Shown here: positions 57,268-64,000 of the stretch, piece after piece | How positions within the stretch are numbered: position 1 is the first letter of the stretch | Layout of the letters: each line of letters opens with the position of its first letter | Assembly: GCA_019096065.1 (NCBI GenBank) | Contig: JAGUCH010000004.1 | Location: 7,130,001 to 7,194,000 of the forward strand | Reading direction: 5' to 3' | Source of the DNA: Paracyclopina nana | Lineage: Eukaryota; Arthropoda; Copepoda; Cyclopoida; Cyclopettidae | DNA: 64,000 bases | The notes under the pieces: model-generated | The model's input: the letters and a program-made list of their open reading frames with translations, nothing else | Databases searched by the model: none | What the model was told of the DNA's origin: nothing | Program-made: the position numbers and the translations under genes

Positions 57268-58931
57268 ATGGATGCTCCAGAAAATGCCGATCGTTACCAA
57301 GAAGAAGAAGAAGATGACATTGCAGATTTTGCATCCTACACCGATGAAGCTCCGCCAGGAAATATTCGGCTGAAATCGGCCATTGATGTTGAGTAATGTT
57401 TTTCTCATCTCAAACTTGATTCCATTTTGAATGAATTCTACTTTAGGAAATTGCTCAATAATGAGGGCATTTTCTTGGAGCCAGACGAGACAGATTGGAA
57501 CAGTCCTGCTGAGGACAATACGTACTTCAAGGCTACCGAGGCTGACATTGACGAAATGCTCAAGAAATCCCATCTTGGCGATGACTCTTCTGACGATGAC
57601 AATGATGACAGGTCGCTCTTCGAGCGGAAAGCTCGCAAAATGACCGATGTCATCCCGGACGGGGGCGTGAAAAAACGAATCATGACTCCTGGCCTTGAAA
57701 CTGACGGCCTTGTGCCTGATAGAGGCACTGTCACGCTCCACTATTCCCTATGCTTGGAAGACCAAGATGAGCCCTTCGATTCAACGTATTTGCGAGGGAG
57801 GCCAGAACGATATCGCATGGATGATGGCCAACTTTTGCCGGGTCTGGAGATTGCCGTCAAGTCCATGAAGAACTGCGAAAAGTCAGAGTTCATGATTGAA
57901 CCAAGTTATGCCTTTGGAAGCATGGGTTGTCCACCTAGGGTGCCCAAGGATGCCAAGGTTTTGGCCAGAGTGGAACTGCTCAATTTTGCTCATGAAGGCC
58001 AAGCTGAATCTATCCTGTCAGTTCCACCTGAAGAGAGGAAGAAGATGTACTCATTTGAAGAGTTGGCCAAAATTGTCCACAAGGAACACAAAGATGGCAA
58101 CCGATATGTGGCCAAAGGGGAATACAAGTTGGCAGCTAAATGGTACTTATCAAATCATCCTGTCTATTTATGCAGATTTTAGAAATAGTCATAAGTAGCT
58201 TTAGAATATTTAATTAGATTATTATGATAGAAACGAAAGCTACTCTTTTTCAGTTATGAACGAGGATGCAAGATTCTGGAGGAAGCTTGCTTAGCAAATG
58301 ATCAAGATGAGGCTGACCAAAAGAGGGAATTGCTCAAATTGTACCTGAACAGAGGTGAGATTGTCTTTGTTTGAAAAGTTGCTAAATCTTGCTCACTGTG
58401 CTTAATTTTTTAGGACTCTGTTATATTAAAGTAAATTGGCCCAAGAAGGCTTGCCTGGCCTTGCAAGAAGCCTTGGCCATTGACAACAAAAAGGCCAAAG
58501 CCCTCTATCGTTTGGCCATTGCCAAGCGAATGCTCTGTGATTATGACGAGGCCAAGAAGTTCCTCATTCGGGCTTTGCACATTGACCCAACCAACGGATC
58601 TATTGGCTCTGAACTTGCTGCAGTTGACCAATTGATCAAGAAGGAGAAGGACGCTATGAAGGCCATTTGCCAAAATATGTTTGGCAAAAGAAGCAATCGA
58701 GAAGCCAGGCATGAAAGAAACAGGCCTTCCATGACGATGAATGACGAGGAGTATGCTGAAATCATTGATCAGTTGAAGGAGTTCAAAAAGGACACCAGTC
58801 AAAGGGAGTTGATTCTCCCATCTGGATTTGACTCGGATGCCATTCACATCATCCAAAATGTGTCCTCTCAGATGAACCTCTCCTTGGAAAGCGGCCAGTT
58901 CAAGAATCAGTACAAAGTTGTCAAGCACTAA
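57268..58931 (+). CDS. FKBP6/Shutdown-like peptidyl-prolyl isomerase with TPRs
   Basis: Four exons, 57268-57392, 57447-58142, 58254-58354 and 58414-58931, encode about 479 aa. An acidic N-terminal region leads into an FKBP domain (GTVTLHYSLCLEDQDEPFDS, GLEIAVKSMKNCEKSEFM, PSYAFGSMGCPPRVP) whose active site lacks several usual aromatic residues. TPR helices follow (EYKLAAKWCYERGCKILE, ACLALQEALAIDNKKAKALY). This layout matches FKBP6 and fly Shutdown, HSP90 co-chaperones in piRNA loading and germ cells. FKBP4/5-type proteins would carry two FKBP domains. TTTTTTTTCAG ends two bases before the ATG. Confidence 0.85.
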
Positions 58932-59016
58932 CTATATGATAAATCACAACAAAGAATAAAGAGAATGAATACAGGAATTTCCTGTTATTCCCACAAGTCA
59001 CCACAACACCAGAGAC

Positions 59017-59781
59017 ATGGGTTTGCTGGAGAAATTTTCAAGGGTGCTGGCATGCAAAAGGCTCTACTCGACGTTGCCACCATTGGCCAAATATACGAAG
59101 CTATCAGAGGGCACTCCAGAGGACTTTAAGTTTGCCCAAGCTCATTTTGCAGCTCATGGCAGTCCTGAGGCCATTACCAAGAGACTTTTAGGCATGGTCT
59201 CATCCATGCAAGGAGTCAATATAGGAAACTTAATTGACATGCAGGAGCATTCTCTTCAAACTGCAACCAGAGCTCTGAGAGATGGAGCTGATGAAGAGAC
59301 CATTGTCTGTGCTCTCTTCCATGACGTTGGGGAACTCTTGACTCCAATCTGTCATGGAGAAGTTGGTAATAATTAATACAATCTTGATGGAATAGGTTAA
59401 ATTTCGAGTTTAGCTGCTAGCTTGTTGAGACCTTACATCAGCCCCAAAAACTATTGGATTCTTGCCCATCATGAGATTTTCCAAGCGTTCTACTATGGTG
59501 ATGCCATGGGCATAGATAAAAACATCAGGAACAGATTCTTGGACAGTCCTTATTTTGGGGCATGTGAAGAATTCTGTGGGAGATGGGATGAGGCTGCCTT
59601 TGATCCAGACTATGAAAGTTTGCCCTTGACTGAGTTTGAGCCAATGGTGCTCAAGGTGTTGCAAAGGAAACCTTATTCGTTGCAAGGCCAACTTAAAGAG
59701 GAAATCAGCCAGGCCAAAGCCTTGCTCAACTGCTACGAATTTGATGAGTGGCTCATGAACAGCAACAACCAGGATAAATAA
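59017..59781 (+). CDS. HD-domain protein, PhnZ/MIOX-like
   Basis: Two exons, 59017-59365 and 59414-59781, encode 238 aa. The HD signature is MQEHSLQTATRALRDGADEE with LFHDVGELL; a later HHEIFQAFYYGDAM supplies two more His. This pattern is found in HD proteins of the PhnZ/TmpB and myo-inositol oxygenase group, which use a di-iron centre, but the substrate cannot be told from sequence. A short Ser/Leu/Arg-rich N-terminus could be mitochondrial targeting. It starts 85 bases after the FKBP6-like stop on the same strand, with an AATAAA at 58955 between them. Confidence 0.75.
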
Positions 59782-60064
59782 TTTTTTAACTGGTTCCAAT
59801 GTTATCAAACGAGTCAACTTGAAAATCGCCATTCCATTTCAAAAAGAGCCACATAGATTCTAGAATAAAAAGTAATAACCCTAGAAGCCTAATAATATTA
59901 TCAGGGCAATTAATTAAGAAACATATTGACTCGATCTAAATTTCCGACCAAGCCAATAAGAAAAATCAGCTTTTGACAGCAAAAATAGACGAGGATAAAA
60001 AGGAATGACAAAATTACCGAATTTTGTAATGAAATATGAAAAATTTCGAACATAGGGAATACAA

Positions 60065-60799
60065 TCATTGCTCAAGCTTGAGATTGACTTTCTCGGTTTG
60101 GTATCCCTCGGGGAAAGGGAATTCTTTCAAGTAGACAATGTCTGATTTGCAAGCTCTGGATGGGCAAGTGTTGAAGTCATAAAGGTACAGATCTCGGGGA
60201 TGTTCAGGACAAGTCTGGCGAACACGGCCTTCAATAAAGTAGCCACACACCCTGCAAATGACTCTCATCAGGGGCCTTAGACATATACAGCCAGGAGATG
60301 ACAGCTCGCTCCGAATAAGGGCTGATTTTTTAGCAGACAAAGGAGATTCCTTGATTGGATCCTCGATGTTGTCATTGATGTCATTTCCGCCAGATACCAA
60401 AGGAGCATTGGGAGGCTTTCGGAGCCGCTCATTGGCGCTCTTGCTTGGCACTGTCAAGTTCAATGATCCACGTCCGCGCCCGCCACGCCCGCGCCTAACC
60501 TGACCACGTGTTTGATTCTTTTCGAATTGCCGCGTGTAGTCCACATCCAAAACTTCATTGGGAAACGTGATCTTGAGGTTCTCCTTGCTCGGCTCCCTTT
60601 GCAAAACGTCTCTCGAGTACTCCGCTTCAAAATCCTTGTTGTTTGGAATGGTGATCTTGAGGTTCTCCATTTGGACCACGTTCATGTTAATATCAGTGTC
60701 CTCGAGCATCATTGGAGGTTCTCTCCTCTGAATTCGGGCCATGGCGGAAAAACGGGCGCCTCTTGACATTGCAGATCGTAATTGGAGCCTAGACTCCAT
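60065..60799 (-). CDS. Uncharacterised protein with Cys-rich zinc-ribbon-like end
   Basis: A single exon of 244 aa. The N-terminal half is charged and contains two related segments (MENLKITIPNNKDFEAEYSR and KENLKITFPNEVLDVDYTRQ), a tandem pair. An RG-rich run (RRGRGGRGRG), like RNA-binding RGG boxes, follows at about residues 101-110. The C-terminus holds a probable zinc site: CRVCGYFIEGRVRQTCPEHP and, further on, CPSRAC. I do not recognise the family. RNA or DNA binding is a guess from the RG run. Confidence 0.75.
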   Translation of the reverse strand: MESRLQLRSAMSRGARFSAMARIQRREPPMMLEDTDINMNVVQMENLKITIPNNKDFEAEYSRDVLQREPSKENLKITFPNEVLDVDYTRQFEKNQTRGQVRRGRGGRGRGSLNLTVPSKSANERLRKPPNAPLVSGGNDINDNIEDPIKESPLSAKKSALIRSELSSPGCICLRPLMRVICRVCGYFIEGRVRQTCPEHPRDLYLYDFNTCPSRACKSDIVYLKEFPFPEGYQTEKVNLKLEQ

Positions 60800-61171
60800 T
60801 TTTCAAGCATCAAACCAATTTATGAATATGTAATTCTGACTTGATGTTCAATTTTATCAGGCTCAGCCTTCAGCGTTCAGGTTTAGCTGTGTTGAACGTT
60901 ATCAGATAATGAAGATACGAATTGGCGAAAAATTTGACATAACAGCCTTTTTTGAAGTCGGTGTTTTAATTCAAATCTGGTTGCGCTAAAAATTGTAAAC
61001 AAATCTCAAATCTCAACTGGATACAGAGTTACCAGAATTTTTTTGCGTTTTGACGATTTTTCAAACACATAATTTCAAATGGGAACCTACCTTTGAAGTT
61101 ATTTATTAAATATTTTGAAGACAATTTAATAACAAGAGAATGATACAAAATGCAGGGTGAAACGGATTTGA
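60800..61171. other. Intergenic region
   Basis: Lies between UBA5 and the Cys-rich protein gene, both on the minus strand. No gene seen. Confidence 0.5.
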
Positions 61172-62530
61172 TTAGAGTTCTTTCATTTTGCTCATCAGCT
61201 CTTCTAAGCTTGGTTGGTTAGCAGGCTCTTGTTCCAAGGGCACATCAGCTTCCATGGTAACTCTCCTCTCATAAGCTAAATGCACTCCAGAGGCGAGCAT
61301 TGAGGAATTGTAAGAAGGTGGCAAATCGGGCTGATCTTCATCAACCAGAGATATCCCCCAGTCATTGTCCTCATGGACAACTTCATCGATTACCTCTTCT
61401 TTTGCCTCCGCAACTGGGGCATTCCGTAGCTTTTCAGCAACAATTTTCTGCTGTTGCTTACAGTGATAATCGTCACAATCTGTGTTAGGCTTCATTGACA
61501 TTTTGGGGAAAAAGTCCTCCATAGCATTGTAGCCCAAATAGTGTGACACTTGTCCGAAATCCAACAAATACCTGTTACATATTGAGCATTTTAGATAGGA
61601 TTGCTTAACAAAACGACAGGAAATATTTTACTTTAGAACATTCTGAACCAGAAAACCAGCCACTATTCCCATAGTAGTTGGCAGGCTTGCCGCACAAACG
61701 CCCTCTCTTTTGAGTGTCTTTTCATCAATGTTTGAGGCCACAACCAAGGGAGGTGCACAAGCAAAGCATGCAAGTTCTCCTGGCTTTAACAATTGAATAT
61801 GTCCAGACCTGTAATCAATTAAATTACTCCTTGCTGAAAGTCTTGACTATATAGACCTACACAGCATTCTCAGAGACTCCACTCTCAAACCAAATTTGAC
61901 CCAGTTCATTGCATGCCTTGTTGATTGCCATCCTTGCTTCAAAGTTGTCCACACAACTGAGCACCAAATCAACAGGACCATTTGTTAAGCTGCCTTCCTT
62001 TAGCCTAAGAGAAGGACAAAATAATCTATGATCTACAAGAGCTCCGCATTCTCTTACCTGCTTATGAAATGGTCAAAGTGATCCACTGTGGTGATGTTGT
62101 AGTTGTGGGTCTCAAATTCTACGTCAGGATTGATGTTCTCGAGCGTTTTGGCAGCCGCGGCCACTTTTGACAGCCCAGCTTGGTGTGGTTGGAAGAACAA
62201 CCGGTTCATGTTTGCCAACTCCACTTTGTCATAGTCGAAAAGAATCAACTTGCCAATGCCACATCTGGTCAGCATTTCAGCCGTGACAGAACCAACCCCA
62301 CCGATGCCGACAATGGCGACGGAGTAGCCTCGAATTTTCTCATAGTTCTCTACTATTCCCATCCTCTTTAGAGCCATCAACCTTGAGTATGGGTTTGAGT
62401 CCACGACCTCAGAGGACATTTCCGCGATTTTCTCACGTTTCTGCTGTTTCCCACATTTTTCAATCTCATTAGCTATTTCTTGTAATTCTTCTGGGCTTAA
62501 GTTAGCGAGCGAGGCCTTGATTCCCTCCAT
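61172..62530 (-). CDS. UBA5: Ubiquitin-like modifier-activating enzyme 5 (UFM1 E1)
   Basis: Four exons, 62530-62058, 62004-61861, 61808-61632 and 61571-61172, encode about 397 aa (human 404). The adenylation domain has the nucleotide-binding loop [11 protein letters not shown] and the [15 protein letters not shown] run. The active-site Cys lies in [11 protein letters not shown] (about residue 245). A Zn site is formed by CFAC and CDDYHC. The C-terminal tail has the UFM1/LC3-interacting motif DWGISLVDE and ends in a short UFC1-binding helix. UBA5 activates UFM1 for transfer to UFC1, used in ER homeostasis. Confidence 0.96.
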
Positions 62531-62963
62531 TCTTGCAGTAAATGATGATTGATGAGGTTAGGTTTATTCTAATCGTTGCGATTTGACGGAAAATATTCAC
62601 AATTTGTGAAAGTTTATTTTTACTGACACGTCAAACTGATTGCACTGGATCGAAACACCAAGTCAAGCTAAGCCAAGGTACTGCTGTCAAATCAAAATTG
62701 TTAACTATACTTCAAAAAGTGTTAATTTTAATGAGCACAATCACGTATTTTAAACGAGTATTCACTTTTCAATGCGAAAGTTGGACTTCTTGAACTTGGT
62801 AAAAACGTCATTTTGTTTATTTGCATGCCTTAGAACTGTTATACAGTTTCCCCTTGCTCTAATAACTTTGTTTATTTTTTCAAAAAGAGACCAATTTTCA
62901 GTAATTTTTAAAACTTACAATTTACTTTTGTTGGATATGAAGGAAGGAAAAGACTTGTGAAGT
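62531..62963. other. Divergent intergenic region
   Basis: AT-rich; separates UBA5 from the partial ankyrin gene. Nothing recognised. Confidence 0.5.
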
Positions 62964-63179
62964 ATGCTAGAAATAATTATTTTGGTGAATTTACTGCCTG
63001 CATTGTCCTTGACAACTGACATTTTCCTCAGTCCAAGTCATGCTCACTCTTTGTTGGTCAACTCAGTGACTTCTGGGTGCATGTCAAATTTGCTGCAATT
63101 AGCTGAAGTTTTCCACAAAGATGTCAATCAGAGAGATGACAACGGCCACACGCCACTCCACTATGCAGCTCAACGGTAA
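62964..63179 (+). CDS. First visible exon of an ankyrin-repeat gene (partial)
   Basis: A frame from ATG 62964 runs through LLQLAEVFHKDVNQRDDNGH to TPLHYAAQR, a normal ankyrin repeat start, and then meets a donor (CG then GTAAAC) near 63177. The 5' part may instead start at an acceptor, TTTTCCTCAG, near 63031, which would make this an internal exon. No downstream exon was found before the end of the window, so the gene either continues beyond 64000 across a long intron or is a fragment. Confidence 0.45.
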   Translation: MLEIIILVNLLPALSLTTDIFLSPSHAHSLLVNSVTSGCMSNLLQLAEVFHKDVNQRDDNGHTPLHYAAQR

Positions 63180-63240
63180 ACTTATCAAAATGTATCTATT
63201 TATATATGTAAACAATTTATAAAACAAGCTAATAAAATAG

Positions 63241-63343
63241 CTGAGCAAATTTTGTAAAGTAGAAATCGAGTGGCATTTTTGCGGGCTCGAGCTTGCGAGA
63301 GCCAAGTAATGCCACGAGATTTTTACTTTGCAAAATGAGCTCA
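63241..63343. repeat. Inverted repeat, foldback-like
   Basis: Arms of about 40 nt at 63241-63280 and 63304-63343, both beginning CTGAGC on their outward strand and sharing GTGGCATT, with a loop of about 23 nt rich in GAGC. It resembles, more weakly, the foldback element at 29725. The rest of the stretch to 64000 shows no gene. Confidence 0.6.
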
Positions 63344-64000
63344 GATGTTTGGTAAGCCTCTTTTATAATTTGTTTACATATCTATACGATTTCATATGAT
63401 GATAAGTATTTTTCAAATGTTAATGAAATTACCAGACCAGGCAATCTTGACTTAGCACCTGATCCATTACTTGAAGGCTAGGGTTGAGAGGCCCTCAGTA
63501 GTGCAAGAGTAACAGAAAGCGTTAATCAATCAATTAAAAAATTGTGCATTTAGAATTTGGCATTTTTGGGGGCTAAAAGATGTGTTAGATTAAGTTTTGT
63601 CTGGTACCTCTGAAAAGGCTCTACTGTTCCAGAGCAGTAAATTGAGTATAGAGTATAATAATCTCAGTTTGACTAACAACAACAAGTACTGACTAAAAAA
63701 CGAGCGTATGTGTTGGGCCACTTAAATGTAGCCTTATATCTTGCCTTAAGCAAGAAAATGTCCACGCTTTTTCTTCTTCTGTCCCTCAAAATGGTGAATG
63801 GATCTAAAAAAACTTCGATTACAATTCTAGAATTGAAAATATGAGCTCTAAAAAAATTGTTTTCTTATTTGAATTTCCCACTCAAATTGATGTGCAGTCT
63901 TGTCTGAGTTATCTGTGTGGTTTTTGACAACAATAGACTTTTTGTTCGAAAAAAAGCCAATTGCTATGAATAACTCGACTTAAAGAAACCACATCTAAAA

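Noticed and set aside
58955..59017. FKBP6-like and HD genes as a third operon pair
   Set aside because: The gap is 85 bases and contains an AATAAA. It is close enough to suspect but much weaker than the 9-, 32- and overlapping cases.

Overview
The window is nuclear DNA from a compact animal genome. Genes are split by short introns, mostly 50-70 nt, with GTAAGT-type donors and TTTCAG-type acceptors. The gene set is metazoan: POLR3B, GBE1, STAM, UBA5, RABL3, AASDHPPT, CHURC1, coilin, EXD2, CISD3, NDUFA12, MIC19 and a nuclear receptor. A secreted Gly-Tyr repeat protein has a four-codon first exon, as arthropod cuticle-type genes do. I infer an arthropod, perhaps a crustacean such as a copepod, but cannot prove the group.

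Layout. 1-8,109: the 3' part of a Ty3/gypsy-like retroelement (RT-RNase H, one in-frame stop, then integrase with a very long C-terminal extension), ending in 34 A residues. 8,110-10,766: non-coding, with a dispersed motif and a hairpin. 10,767-11,288: a GC-rich spliced minus-strand gene, tentatively DMAC1-like. 11,777-16,614: an unrecognised cluster of three genes: a spliced single-pass membrane protein on the minus strand, and two intron-less plus-strand genes behind identical TTATAAGGAA promoter motifs, the second a glycoprotein-like gene broken by a frame change. It looks virus-derived. 17,889-20,131: 15-bp minisatellite blocks in alternating orientation. 20,792-64,000: ordinary gene-dense sequence with small mobile elements (a foldback element, a hAT-type MITE with an 8-bp target duplication) and two tRNA-like units.

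How the genes work together. Most are housekeeping: Pol III transcription (POLR3B), mitochondrial respiration and cristae (NDUFA12, CISD3, MIC19), glycogen synthesis (GBE1), dTTP supply (thymidylate kinase), endosomal sorting (STAM), UFMylation (UBA5), piRNA or chaperone work (FKBP6-like). The most unusual organisation is operon-like. RABL3 and AASDHPPT coding sequences overlap by 35 nt, CHURC1 and coilin are 9 nt apart, and EXD2 and a MYND-SET gene are 32 nt apart, each pair on one strand. Several start codons sit just after a polypyrimidine-AG acceptor, which would fit spliced-leader trans-splicing. Other points of note are a catalytically dead serine-protease head fused to a coiled coil and collagen, a CISD3 whose first CDGSH motif has Cys in place of the His ligand, and a GY-rich precursor with repeated Gly-Lys-Arg processing sites. 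All exon boundaries were read by eye from splice signals and frame continuity.
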